From assembly GCF_048128805.1 (NCBI RefSeq), contig NC_136005.1, positions 15,619,760 to 15,683,759 on the forward strand: a stretch of DNA of 64,000 nt, in the 5' to 3' direction. The stretch comes from Centroberyx gerrardi. Taxonomy: Eukaryota > Chordata > Actinopteri > Beryciformes > Berycidae. The notes under the pieces were generated by a model that made no database searches, had not been told where the DNA came from, and worked only from the letters and a program-made list of their open reading frames with translations. Below, piece after piece: positions 32,056-45,324 of the stretch. How positions within the stretch are numbered: position 1 is the first letter of the stretch; each line of letters begins with the position of its first letter. The translations under genes and the position numbers were made by a program.

Positions 32056-32949
32056 CACACACACGGAATCCCCATGCCTGTGCGTGCCCCTGGCGTTCTG
32101 TGTGGCTCTACATGTGCATGGCATTGCATACAAAGATGAAGTGTGTGTGTCATCAATCCTCAGCTCCAGTTAACCCATTACCCTTCAGTCAGAATCACTA
32201 AATACGTCTTCAACAGAAAGAAAGATCTCTGCTAACACTGGCGAGACCTGCTGTCTACAGGCAATTAGTTCATCAAGTTGTACATCTTAATTACAAGATG
32301 AATAGGATAGATTTATATATAAAATGAAAACATATATACAACATATATATTTAAGTTGGAAAAAAAATAACAGTGAGATGATTATAAATTACATTGAACG
32401 TTTTTGTAATTGCTATGAGTTTGTGTGTGTGGTCGCAGTGTATCTCCTACCTCCAGCAGGTCTCATCAGGCCACTGTCCTGCAGCGGGGGGCTGGGTGGC
32501 GCCATGGGGGTCTGTGGAGGACAGGGTCTGCTCCTCAGCTTCTCTGTCTCCCTCCTCATCTCCTCCACCCTCCGCTGCAGCCCCTCCAGCTCCCTCTCCA
32601 GACGCTCTTTCTCCCCCCGCAGCAGGTTCCTCTCTCCCACGGCCTGGTTCAGAGCCTCCTGAAGCCCGGACTGAGATCCAGAGCCTCCGGTCATCCCGGC
32701 TCCAGCTCCGGCCCCTATCTCCCCTCCGGTCAGCCGGGACACCAGCACCTCCAGCAGGCTGAGTCTGGCCTTCAGGCCCTCCACCTCCGGGCCTCCGGTC
32801 TGGGGGCAGCTGGCCTCGCTGGGGCTGGGAACAGAGAAGGTGTAGTGGCACCGCCCGGCCCGGTCGTTCCCCCTCCACATGGAGCCTCGGTCCTGTGCCT
32901 CACCTCCCAACAGCAGAGCACACACACACAAAGACAGGAGGAGGAACAT
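26363..32949 (-). CDS. myoc: Myocilin, four coding exons
   Basis: Secreted olfactomedin-family glycoprotein; in mammals it is abundant in trabecular meshwork and is a glaucoma gene. Coding exons in transcript order: 32949-32451, 28324-28232, 27260-27049, 26944-26363, all GT-AG, giving 461 aa (human 504). The N-terminus [19 protein letters not shown] is a signal peptide. [18 protein letters not shown] matches the conserved post-signal segment. A leucine/glutamate-rich coiled coil (about residues 55-150) precedes the linker [14 protein letters not shown]. The olfactomedin domain runs from [11 protein letters not shown] to the C-terminus and includes [41 protein letters not shown] and SMIDYNP. 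A 104 bp intron splits the domain after FPSK, whereas the mammalian gene has this domain in one exon. The exon 2 donor is the weak GTCTCT, inside a CT/CA repeat. Confidence 0.95.
29930..30600 (+). mobile_element. 5'-truncated L2-type LINE in myoc intron 1
   Basis: Antisense to myoc. The translation near 29940-30050 shows reverse-transcriptase strings (CPLLFTIYIHNL, then [13 protein letters not shown] in place of the canonical YADDT). Near 30255-30320 it shows the [12 protein letters not shown]-like tail of L2/Maui-type ORFs. The 3' end has the L2-like tail GACCAGGTCTCCCTTTCAAA ... CTCATTGGGACTAG, with a short AATAAA/A-rich end at about 30600. It is heavily truncated and decayed. Confidence 0.75.
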
Positions 32950-33249
32950 GCTGGAGAGAGTCCTTCCACTCGGACAGGTAAGAGTCTCTGCAGAGGTTTA
33001 CTTCTCCTTCACTTTCTGTGTTTCTTTCTCTCTCTTTCTTCTATTCTCTCGTCTATTCTTTTTCTCCTCTGCACTGGCTTTCTCGTCTTTAAACCTTTAC
33101 TGAATCCCACTTTTCTTGTGACGCTTCTCTTTTTTTCCCCCCCTCTTATTCTCCTCTCAGTTATTTCTTGTTCTCTTGCTGTTATCAGTGTTGCTTCTGT
33201 CCTCCCCTCTCTTGTTCTTCTTCTCTCTCTCCTCTGTGGACAGGTCTGT

Positions 33250-33287
33250 AACACTGAGCTCTTCCAAACAGCTCACAGATATTTATA
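33250..33287 (-). promoter_or_regulatory. myoc: Candidate myoc TATA box and start region
   Basis: Minus-strand TATAAATA at 33280-33287, about 330 bp upstream of the ATG at 32949. A start 25-30 nt downstream would be near 33250 and leave a purine-rich 5' UTR of about 300 nt, longer than I recall for mammals. A start closer to the ATG, or a 5' UTR intron, is not excluded. Confidence 0.4.
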
Positions 33288-33295
33288 CAATCCAG

Positions 33296-33506
33296 AGGGG
33301 AGGGAAGGAGGGAAAGAGAGGTGAAAGGGAGGGAGGGGAGAAAGGGAGAAGCTTGGGGTGGGGATGGGAGGGTGGGGGGGGGGGGGGGGGGGGGGGGGGT
33401 CAGAGGCGAGAGGGGTAGGGAGGGAGTGAAGGAGAATGGGAGGGAGGGAGGGAGGGAGGAAGAAGAGAGGGAGGGAGGGAGAGGGAGGGAAGGAGAAGAG
33501 TGGGAG
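33296..33506. repeat. Polypurine tract with G26 run
   Basis: About 210 bp almost entirely purine on the + strand: GGGA/GGAGG repeats around a run of 26 G (33374-33399). It lies just upstream of the candidate myoc TATA box. Such mirror-like purine tracts can form triplex or quadruplex DNA. Confidence 0.9.
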
Positions 33507-36500
33507 TAATAGGATGCTGTGTGTTTTGGGGATTGCCTCAACAACAAAAACATCCCATTTCCCTACTTGTGCGTGTGTGTGTTACTAATTGTGCACACAT
33601 ACATATCTGTATGCCCATCTGCCTTCTTGCAAAACCTGTTTCTGTTGGAGCTGAGAGTCCAACATGACAACTCTGGCTTCTGAATTTGCATCATTTGTAT
33701 AATTCAGCTGGACGATGTCTTCATTCATTAATGTCTCAGCCATGCATGACTCAGTCCTGCTGACATAAAGAACTAGCTTCCCTATAAATGCACAACTCCC
33801 GTGTGTGTGTGTGTGTCCATGGGGAATCGGGCTGAGGTTTGGCCCCGGCAAGGCAGGGAAAGCTGGGCCACACTGGATACAATTACCTCCTGAGGAGACG
33901 GTGTCCCCTTTCAGGCTGGCAGGGGGCCAGAACGTGACGCAGGCGGGCGATAAGGGCCGCCATCACGCAGGGTCGGGGGTTACGAGCCCATCGATGACTG
34001 GATACCTGGGCCTGACCCCCACCGTGCCCTGGGTCCCCCCGAAGTGGAGCCTGGGGTTTGTTGTGATGAGATGCGTGTGTGTGTGTTTCTGTGTTGACTC
34101 ACCAGGTGCTTTTCCACTCATCCCACCGCAATTTTTAAATTTGTATTTAATATAACATGGGCTTTGAGTCACCCTGCTCAGCTTCTGTCAGTCTCTGCCT
34201 AAATAGATATCCTGCAGCCTCCCCCTTCTCCCTCCTCTCTCGTCTCTTCGCTTCAACACAATATCGCAGACGCACTGAACCGCTGCCCGCCAGGCTCGGT
34301 CCTCTCGCCGTCATGCGATATCGAGTATGATCCCTTGTTTATTTCCAGTGAGGCGGGATGAAAGAGGTGAAAGTGATACGCATGCTCAAAGATGCACGCA
34401 AGGAGGCAGGTGTACAGACACACGCGCACGCACACACACACACACACACACACTTTTCTCTCCTTTTCTCACCTTTCTCTCATAGCCTGCCTCTTAGTTT
34501 GGGTTCCTCTCCTCCCTCCTCTCCTCCCGTTCTCCCTTCTTTCCCTCCTGTCTCCTCTCTCCTCTGAGTGATATGTTCAGACTCCCTCATCCATCCATCT
34601 CTGCTGACCTCCCAGGCCACCCCGATCCCCAAAACATCCCCTGACCCAGATCCTTCACTCCGGGGAGGCCGGAGGGCAAAGGGCACAGAGGAAGGAAGAG
34701 GGGAAGAGGGGTTAGCACGAACTACTGTACATATTCTGACAAACACATGCTTCCCCTTTGCAGGCTGCTGCCAGCTTGTCGTGTGTCTCCTGCATCTGTC
34801 AGCACGTGTTTACAGACAGTTGGCAGTATGTGAGACAACTGTCTTACAAAAGAAATGATTTAGGTGTTGGAATGGAGAGCTTCACCTAGCTTTAAAGCAG
34901 AATCTGATTGGTGTGGTGATTGAGGAGGGAATCTACGACTGGTCTGATGGATGGATGGATGAATATGGCATGTGTTTGATTTAGGAAACAGTGATTTGGG
35001 AGCAATTTGTATGCTTTGGGTACGTCCTCTTACAGGAAATATCAAAACGGTGAGAAGCTGAAGGGAGGGAGGAGGGTGAATGGAGTGATGCATGAAAGAA
35101 AGGATCAAGCGAGGAATAACTGTGAGTAAAACCACATGTAAGGCGGACGGGAGTTTCTGGGAAAGGAGAAGGAGTGGGAAAGAGGTAAAGTAGAAAGGAG
35201 GGAGAGAGAGAGAGAGGGGGAAACGGAGAGAAGGATGAAGTGTGCCGAAACTTATAAACAATTCTTTGTTCACGAGAATCATGCCTAATGTTTTTTCTGC
35301 GAGTTCTCACGCCGATGAATCTGAGCCGCCTGTATCAAATGCAGACGGAGTTGTTTTGCTGGAGATTTATTCTCTACTTCCCCTAGCTTACTGACACATC
35401 CATCTCTCCCTCCTACTGTTAGCCCTGATCAGAGGCAGCCTCCACTGGACAGGGTGTGTGTGTGACTGACTAATACCGGTTGGCAGATAGCGCGCGCTTT
35501 TTTCTTCTGAGTTTAATTCGCTTTCATATGACTCATATAACTGCTGCTATGCCCGGAATCTGAAGTCATCCACTATGGGCCCCAAGCGGAGGACCAAAAC
35601 ATCCTCTACTGCCAATGTGGGTGTGTCTCCTAAGTCAGAAAGGATATAAACGGTCACACACACATAAATATATACAGTATAGTACAGTATATATAGATAG
35701 TAGCATGTGTTTTTCCTATTATTATTTATGCATAGCGTCCTGACTGGTATAACTGTCACCTCCAGGACCTCCAGCTTGCTTACACAGTTAAAACCAATGA
35801 CTTGTGTCTGCCAACATTGTATTCTGTGTGTGTGAGGGCTGAAAAGAGCTGTAACATTTTACAGCCACTTGTCCAACTAGAACTTTACTACCTTTCATTT
35901 CACTGTTAATGGACGGGTCTGGAGGAGCATCCTGGGATACACAGCCGATTTTGCCTTTCATCACAGCTGAATCAACATTTAAGTGTAGACTGTACACGAT
36001 GAAATGGATGCTTGTAATACAGAGCCGATCTCTTTCCTGTTCATCTTCGAAGCTAAAATAAAGCCATCACCCTTGCCACCAGTAACAAGTGTCAGCTGGA
36101 GGGACGTCTGCCATAGATCTGTGCGGTGCAGACCCCGGTGGGCTTCAAGAAGACCCTAAATCCTCAGAGGGGCCGGGACGCTGTTGCTGTGCGAAGGGCA
36201 GAGCTGTCAGTTTCTGTCTGTGCGTCCCCTGCGCTGGGGGGACGACAGCAGAGACAACAGTAGTCTGTCAGAACAATAACGGTTCACAGGCTCCAGTCCC
36301 TCCAACTTTAGTGCCATCTTGGGACTCCGCGCTGCCAGTAAAGTCACAGACCAATGAAATGGTCTGGTAATGAGATGAGAGAAAGAAAGAGAAGCTTTCT
36401 GAAGCTCTGAGAACTCAAGAATAACCAAAAGGGTCTCTGTGGTCAAGAAGGCATAGACAATGGAAGGATGGCATGACTTTTTATTTTCTCTCCCCATCTC

Positions 36501-36660
36501 TACTCTAGATCTTTCTTTCCATCAACCCCCACCTTTCCCCTCTGTTTCTCCTCTCGTCTCTTCTACTCTTCTAGCTCTTCTGTCCATCCTTACCCTTCTC
36601 TTTTTTGATTTCTTCCTCCCAGGGGAGGAAGGCCAACCAGTCCAGACCGGATCGAACCAG
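33300..36660. other. Intergenic region between myoc and vamp4
   Basis: No conserved coding exon on either strand. It contains a polypurine block (33296-33506) with a G26 run, CA/GT arrays (about 33803-33815 and 34425-34452) and GGA/GAGA tracts near 35190-35220. It would hold the upstream control region of myoc, but I see no motif I can defend beyond the TATA candidate. Confidence 0.6.
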
Positions 36661-36669
36661 ACAGAGTCC

Positions 36670-38239
36670 AGATGCCCTTTAAAATCACTTTATTTCAGAG
36701 CGGAAAGGAACAGTATATCAGTCTTCCAATGCAATGCATGATTATTGTACATCATTACAGAATCAATATTTACAGCTCAAATAAATTACATTAAAAATAA
36801 TAATAAAAGGAATGGCAATTTAAGGGGTTACTGTATTATACAGATATTCCAGACACAATGACACCTATGTGTGTTTCACAGCCCAACGTTTAACTTAAAT
36901 CTCTTAAGTCATCACTCCTTAAACACCTTGTAACAGTACACAGGGATGAACCGTGTCCTGATTTTATACCTCCAGTGGCAATGGGAATAACAGCAGACAT
37001 TCATATTAAGCATCACATTTACCGTCCAGCAGAAACGAGAACTCAAAAATACTGAGGAAAAAAAAATAAAAAAAACAATAGCAATATTAGAACAGAGACC
37101 CAAACAGAACCATCTGGAGAGTGAGAGACAGCTTAATGTCACTAGCAGGAAAGTAGGACAGCCGTGACCAAAGCGCCCCAGAGCTCAACAGAACCAAGGA
37201 GGGAGGTGAGAGGAGGGGAGACATTCATAATCTGGATGTTTTGGTTTGACATGGCCCCTGGTATTCAATATAATAAGCTATCAAGAGGCAGACAGAGGTG
37301 GAGAGTGGTGATTTACTGAGTAGAATAATGTTAAAAAGCAGGGCGTGTGTCTCAATAGATGGCCTCCTTTTCTTTTCCCTTTTCCCACCCATCTGCACTG
37401 ATGTGAAAACTTGAAAAGTAAAATCAGTTTCTGTCTGAAAGTCTCTCTGACGCTTTCACTGAACCAGCGTTTTCAGATGGGGGAGGGGGGGGGTAGATGA
37501 AGGAAAGGAGGCCACCTTTGACTACACACACACACATACAGATGAACCTCAAAAGTGTGTGGGACAGAGAATGTGTTCTCATTCACAAAATGTTCCCTTT
37601 AAACATTCTCATCCACTGTGTTTCAGTAAGGAGGCGAGGAGAGTGGGCACGAGGAATCATGGGTAGACATTTGAGATTCATCCGCAGCATGTTACAGCCC
37701 CACTGTGTGTGAGGCCGGTGCAGCAGATCAGACCAGCTAAACTAAGAGAGAGAGAGAGACAGACGGCGTGGGCTCCCTGCCATTACAGTATCTATCTATA
37801 TGATGTAGTATGTAGGGCCCAGAGTTTCCCTGTTGTCAAGACAAAGCCAGGGCCCTGAATGTGATATGTAACATCATGGAATGGTCCTTCACATTGACTA
37901 GAGGGCTGAGAGACAGGCGTTTCTCCCAAACCACCTCGATGGCATTAAAATATCTCTCCAAGCCGTTCTCCTGCGTCCCCCTCTGCAACCTCATTTCAGG
38001 TCGGGGATTAAACCGACCCTTAGTACGGATCTCACAACAAGGTTCTGTGGAGATGCCAACGATAAGATCTGTATTAAGGACAAGTTTAGGCCGGATCCTT
38101 GAAGGGTACACAGGCTGACATAGAGGGGGGTGTGGGAGGCTGGCTGGCGCCCCCTAGCTGGAGTGGAGGACTGTGTGCAGGAGAGAGAGGGAGGAAGAGG
38201 AGGAAGAGGAGGATTCTCCCTCATCCTCCTTGTCGGACA
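36670..38239 (-). other. vamp4: vamp4 3' UTR with poly(A) signal
   Basis: Begins after the minus-strand TAG at 38240-38242. No coding exon follows. A minus-strand AATAAA at 36689-36694 gives a 1.55 kb UTR. Other A/T-rich strings make the exact end uncertain. Confidence 0.55.
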
Positions 38240-38270
38240 CTAGCGATACCGCAGGATCACTGGAACTGAA

Positions 38271-38307
<37 letters not shown>

Positions 38308-38556
38308 AAATTGAATGAGATGTTCTGCACATATACAAATTAAAACTGTGTAGGTGTGTTTGGGCAATTACTCACTGATGATAATCAGCAGCAGAGCAAC
38401 CACTACCAAGGCAATTATGATCTTCATCTGTGGAGGAAGCGGCCCACGTTAGACACACAACACGTGTCTCTTTCACTGGCACAGACCAACACAAATGCTA
38501 ACAAATGTGAGATATGGAGCAGGCTTCACACATATCTTACAGACATATCTTGCAAA

Positions 38557-38596
<40 letters not shown>

Positions 38597-41500
38597 TGGA
38601 CAGACAGACAGCTCACCTTCATGTCTTTCCACCACATCCTCCTGTGCAGCTGCTTGGCTCGGCTACTGAAGGCAGACGCATTGTCCGATAGGCTCTCTGG
38701 AAAAATCACATGACCACAGCGCAGACGAGGACACGTGAGGAGAGAAAAAAAAAAAAAAACAGAATGGAGGAAAAATACATCTGTTAATCACAAAATGAAC
38801 AATAAGCTGTGTATTGTTTTGACTTTGACATGGGAGAGTTTGATGGAAACTGCCCGGCTCTGTTTGTGTATGTGCAGCTATGATATAATGCGAGAGTTAT
38901 ATAAGGCTTCAGCCCTCCTGGTGAGATCACTCCTGTCCCCCTGATTTTAAAAAACAGGCAACTCTATTGGCATCAAATGTAAAACGACATGTTGCCAAAT
39001 TCATTTCGGAACAAAAACACACTACCTCCAACTTCCTCCACTCTGTCTTTCTCCTTCTCTTGATATCTCTCTCCAAAACGCTCGCCCACACTCCCCTCTC
39101 TCTCTCCCTCACTCCTTCTGTTTCTTAGATACTGTTGTTGACTGGTTCTATGTGTGTGTTAACAGGAAGGTTACAGCTCCCTAGCGTGCGGCGCTGTATT
39201 TGCCCGAGCCCCTGTCCCTCTCTGTCTGTCATGTGTCTGCTGTTTCCATGTCCATGTGCCTGTTAACGACCTGTCACTACTACAAAGAGAAGCGCTCAGA
39301 CAAGATGCTTGTTAATCTTGAGGAATTTTACACAGGTTACCGGCACGTGAGTTGGGAGGCAAACTGCCCGCATCAATCACAGGATACTATGCTACAATGA
39401 CATAAATGCACTTATTAAGGATGGCATGCACTGTGCAGAGACCCGCAATCAACCATGCAAATGTGGACAGACCCACAAATACACAAACACTCACACATAC
39501 ACAAACAGTCACACATACACAAACACGCACGTGCATACACACACGTAAATGTGTTCCAGATGTGCGTCATTGTCTCGGTTGGCTTGGTTGACATGACAGA
39601 GAGAAGCAGTTATACAACATCTGCGGATGTCATGATGAGGCCTAATGGACTGGCAAGCACGGCTAGCACTTCAGTTTCATCTCTTCATCCATAGAGAGGG
39701 AAAAGGGGGGAAGAACTGTGCGTGTCTTGTTGAAAGGCTTGCATGTGTCTGAAGTCATGTAAATGGAGGGACCTCAAAACACGTTTCACACACCTGTTCA
39801 TATACACCGAGTGAAAGAGAGTAGAGCTGTGTGAATGAGAGTGTGAGACCTGTCAAACACCTTCAAACACACACCTGGTAAAACACTAAACCTGGACATA
39901 TCATTAACACCTTTGAAGTGTACTGAGCATATCAACATGCACCCATTGCTACGTCCCCTGGGTCCTGAAGGGGTATGTGCACATGTCTACACACACACAC
40001 ACACACGTCTCACCTGACTTGTCCTGCAGGTCGTCAAGACGCTCACCCCTCTCTATCACCTTGGAGATGTTCTCCTGCATCACATCGATTACCTCATCAA
40101 CCTGCGACTGCACCCTAGGATGAAAGTTGGTGTGGGAGAGAGAAATAAAGAACAGTCAGTCAAGTCAATGAAACATAAATGACAAAAGGTGGGATATGAT
40201 GAAGGACTGGACTGGTTTGTGACTGGGCAAAGAAGAGCTCAACTGCTTTCCCAACAATATCCTACTCTTTATCTCTATCCTCATCCAGTTGGCAGGAAAT
40301 AAAAGATAAAGCCTGTCAGATGGCGTTTAGCCTCAGTGTGACCTGCCCGCACCTGTTCTATATCTACAGAAACTTGATCATATCCTCACCTTAATTTATG
40401 CCACACCTCACATCTGTACCAACCTGGGCATGGCATAACCAATCCAGATTACCCCTCTGTCAGTCTTACTTCAAAGTGCCGATTGTATCTATCAAAACCT
40501 CTCAGAGGGATGCAGGGCCAGTGACAATGATGACAGGGGCAAATAACTGAAAGGCTTGTAACAACGCATTATGTAATAACACTGCATTTTGTAATAATCT
40601 GTCGCATTTTGTAATACACAGCTTGAACGCAATATGTAATATAGTGTATTGTTAAGCTATATGTGTGTCTAACATGTAAGCTATGGCCTGTTTTAAGTGA
40701 AGGACATGTTGGAGGGGAAAAGTTCTTTCTATCGTGGCTACTTGATAAGTAGTTTTTGCAAGTTAAAACTGAACTGTTTGTATATTAGAAATCCACTGCA
40801 AATCAGTGTGTTGTTAGGCTATATGCTGTGGTTGTTTTTCTCTTAATTACTTAAATACTTAAACATAATTAAAGATAATACTTAATAGTCTAAATGTTCA
40901 ACCATAGTGTTGTTGACCACTACAGTATGGTACATGTTCTTTGCCTAAACATACCGTAATTGGGCATTGAGAGAATAAAGAATTTGAAAGAATTTACTGT
41001 TCCATATTGGTCTTTTGTTGTGCAACCATTTTTTGTCTCTTTTTCTGTATAAAATTTGCATAATCCTGATTGCTTAATGGCAGAGCTGTGTGTGTGTGTG
41101 TGTGTGTCTCCTGACATTTGTGTGTACCAGTACTTAGATGTTTGTGTCAGTATAACACTCAGTGTAGTGCAGTTTCTATGTCTCTATGAACCCTCAAGTA
41201 CAGTTTCTATTAAGCTAAGGAATACAGTGACACTTAATGTAGTTTTGACCAATGAAAGATACTACTAATCTACTGAACTAATAGTATCTTTTTAAAATGA
41301 ATTTTGAGTCAGTATGATTCATGCTAGAATGCATAAAATAAACATTGTTGTTATAATGTTATAACGATTTTTATGAATAAAGACATCCATTTTGATTGGT
41401 TATTACATGCACCACAATGCACCATATTATTACATTTTCATCAAAAAAAAAAAAGTGCAACTCCCGTATTTTGTAATAACCACCGCAATATGTAATAATT

Positions 41501-44500
41501 TATTACAAAATGCGGGGAAATTTATTACATATTGCGTTCAGGCTGTGCATTACAAAATGCGGCAGATTATTACAAAATGCGGGTGTTATTACATAATGAA
41601 GTGAAAATGTATTACATTTTGTCGAGTTATTACATAATGCGTTGTTACAAGGCTGCTTAGCTTGAGACTCACACACGCATTGATTATGTCAAGCCCTCCT
41701 ACGATAAAGCAGTGTGATATTTTCACTAGAGCACGCAAGGTAAGTACGAAAACAACCAAGTCATCCCCGTCGACCAGGACCAGTACAGACGCTAGCAATA
41801 TGGCTAATATAGCGGCGGTGCTGAGTGAGTTGAAATCACTCCGCTCGGACTTCGGATCAAAGTTGGACAACATTGATAGCCGTATGACTGACATGGTAAA
41901 CTCTATAACATCACTGGAAGGCAAAATGATTAGTGTGGAACAAGATGTCTCTTCAAACACAAAAAGGATTGAGGAAGCTGAAGCTCGCATAGCTACAGCA
42001 GAGGAACAACTGGGGAAAGCCGAAGCCGAACTAACCTCAGCCACCAAGCGCATAGCTTACGTTACCTTGAGTCAAAGTCAGACGACCTGGAGAACCGGGG
42101 CCGAAGGAACAACCTAAGTCTGCTTAATTTGCGCGAATAAGTTGAAGGCAACCGAACACTCCGGGACTTTGTAAAGGGCATGCTGCCGCGACGGCTCGGA
42201 TTAAACCGACAGAACCTGCACCCTGGAACGAGTTCACCGCACCCTAGCACCAGCGAAGCCCACCCAGAACAGAGCAGTTCTCATTCGCTTTTTGAAGTTC
42301 CAGGTGCTACATATGTACTGTAAATCCACTAACTTTTCACAACAAACTTTGAGACTCCACCGGGAAAAAACAACTTATCGGCTGAACAGCTGATCGGTCA
42401 GGTACTGTAAATATTAGACTCAGATAATTCCCAGCAAACATTTCGACGTCGATCAGAGGTCTAATCAACGTTGGTCCTGGAGGTCGATACGACTGTAGTG
42501 GAGGGGCTGACACCAAAGTTTTTCTGACTTCGGTCTTTCGACCCACGTCGTTTCAACGGCTCATAGACATTTCAACTTAAACAAAATGTACTTTTAAGCA
42601 GCCCCCAAATCCCCACATACTTATGAAAATAGAATTAAGCTAAATTCCACATCTCTGTGTTACCTTGTAGTTATTTTTCAAATCTTTAACCTATTTAGGG
42701 CATAGTTAAAGCATAAATACATTACATAATACTCAACAAAAGACAGCATTCAGGGTATACAGAAGACACAAAAACGTTTTGAAAATAAAGTTGCATTTGT
42801 TTGTTTATTGAGACCCAAATCCCGTCCCCAGTCCTTCCTGGTGCACGTTTCAGGTGAAGTCCCATGGCTGCTTCAATTCCGTTTTCTGTGGCCTTCACAA
42901 TCCATCTCTTCAACAGCTGGTAAAAAGGCACAACAAAAAATTAATATTCATCTTTACAGAGCCCCTCTTCTGATTCATTTTTTGACTGTCAACGGTGGAG
43001 GCGCGTCTTGTCTTGTCTGCGGCCAGGTCCTGTTGGAAATTAACGCCATCTAGCGTCCCAGCCTAAAGGGCTTTCTGTCGGCTACACCAACTGCATTTAC
43101 GTTAGCTAGCAACATCAGAAGCTACCACCCTCGCTATGAATAAAGACTGGAAAAATAGATAAGAGTGGGTCCTAAATATAACCAAAAGTTCACAGGATTA
43201 ATGCACGGAAAAACCGCTTTGCCACATGAATGTGCACGTGTTTCATTTTACACTAATGAACACATAGCTAGCATGATGTTAGCTGTGTCCCCCCCATTCT
43301 TATTTACAAATGCGAAAACCAGCTATCTAGCAAAATACGCCATGTAGCCTCAATCTCAAAAGCTTTGAATGCAAAGGGTAAAAGCATAAAAATAGCGTTA
43401 ACTCACCTGACCAATTCGCCTCCCCTGTCGAACTCCAAGTGACTGATCTCACCGGTGGCGCATGCGTTGGAGGCCGAAGAGATTACTTGTAGTGTTGATG
43501 CGCAAGGAAAAGTAGTTCCTATAAAAGCAACTCGAGAAAATGCTGTAATAAAACATAAACCTATTTTAGCCCCTATATTGGCTATATACATGATAGCATA
43601 CTGCGTTTAGAATAATAACTTTTGCGATTCATGCGTAAATATTACCGTTGGCACTCATGTTACAAAAGCTGGGATGGGATACCAATAGTTTTACAAAAAG
43701 TTTAAAGAGAAGCTCGTAAAACCTCTTTTAGACATGTTTGAAGACTCTTATAATAAAGGAATGCTTCCACCGTCGTTAAGATTGGCTATGATAACCCTAA
43801 TATTAAAACCAAACAAGCCTCCAACTGAATGCTCTTCCTTCAGACCTATTAGTTTAATGGGATGTGATATGAAAATACTTTGTAAAGCACTCTCCATAAG
43901 ATTGGAACAATACCTTCCTCAGCTGGTCAGTAATGACCAAAATGGTTTCGTATTGAAAAGACAAGGTTTTCACAATATTAGAAGGGTTTTAAATGTTCTG
44001 TATGAGAAATATAATGCAAAAGATACAGCAATGATATCAATAGATGCCTGTCAGGCATTCGATTGAATAGAATGGAACTATCTATGGTTTTGGTGGAACC
44101 TTTTTAAAGTGGATTCAGCTACTGTATACAAGCCCAACTGCAGAGATCTTAACTAACAGTAATGTCTCTAGACCTTTTAGTCTACAGCGAACAACCAGAC
44201 AGGGTTGCCCTATCCCCATTACTGTTTACACTAGCAATCGAACCTTTGGCCATGGCAGTAAGATTACATAAGGGTATGTCAGGTATTTCATATCACAATC
44301 GGGGGGGGGGGGGGGGGGGGGGGGTTGAACACCGCATAGCCTTATATGCGGATGATGTAATTTTTTCCAGACAAATTTAAAGACTAGTATTCCTAACCTG
44401 ATTAGATTGGCGGAATCATTTGGTAGCTTCTCCGGTTATAAAATCAACAAATCCAAGTCAGTAGTCCTGTTTTTGAATAAGGAAGAGAGACTGAATCCTA

Positions 44501-45272
44501 TAGTAGATACTCCATTTCTGGCCACTAAAAATGGATTTAGTTACTTGGGGGTTAGAATTACAAAGGTCACATATCTAGGTTTTATAATATTCTGGCAACA
44601 CATTCGGCAGAGTCAACTCTTGATAGATTAAATGCTTGGAGAACGGACATACAAGAGGACATTGATGAGGAGGATTGGGAAATGGCGTGCTTAAAAGCAC
44701 AAAAGCAATCGATTAATACAAGGCTGAAATTGCTTCAGTATAAATGGCTAATGAGAGTGTACATAACCCCTGTTAAACTTCACCATATGTCCCCCAACAT
44801 TCCTGACACTTGTGTTAGGTGCTTAGATGAGAAGGGGACCCTGTTTCATTGTTTATGGGATTGCCCCAGAATACAGACATTCTGGAAAAGTGTAATCAGA
44901 TGTCTATCACAGATAATTGGGAAAAACGTACCTTTTCGTGCCAAACTCTGTGTGCTCGGGATTTACCCTGATGATTTTGTTAGGACATCGAAACAGACAA
45001 AACTATTAGACTTTGGACTTCTTCAAGCAAGGAGAGTGATTGCATTATACTGGAGGAATGTAAACCCTCCATCACTAAAAATGTGGATGAAAGAACTGTC
45101 AAGTTGTCTTGGATTGGAGAGACTGACATACATTGCCAAAGGGAAACAAAAGGACTTTGCTAATATTTGGAACCCAATTATGGACTTTTTAGAAAATACA
45201 AATATGGCCTGAATGAGGGAGGGAAAAGGAAGAGTGTATTGACAGAAGACTGACTTTTTTTTTTCTTTCTTC

Positions 45273-45324
<52 letters not shown>

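Noticed and set aside
32425-33324. A 299-codon + strand open frame opposite myoc exon 1
   Set aside because: It is the antisense shadow of the myocilin signal peptide and coiled coil; the minus strand carries the conserved protein.
42420-43640. A complete DNA transposon in the unassigned block
   Set aside because: I compared both ends by eye and found no convincing inverted termini or target duplication, so it is left unassigned.
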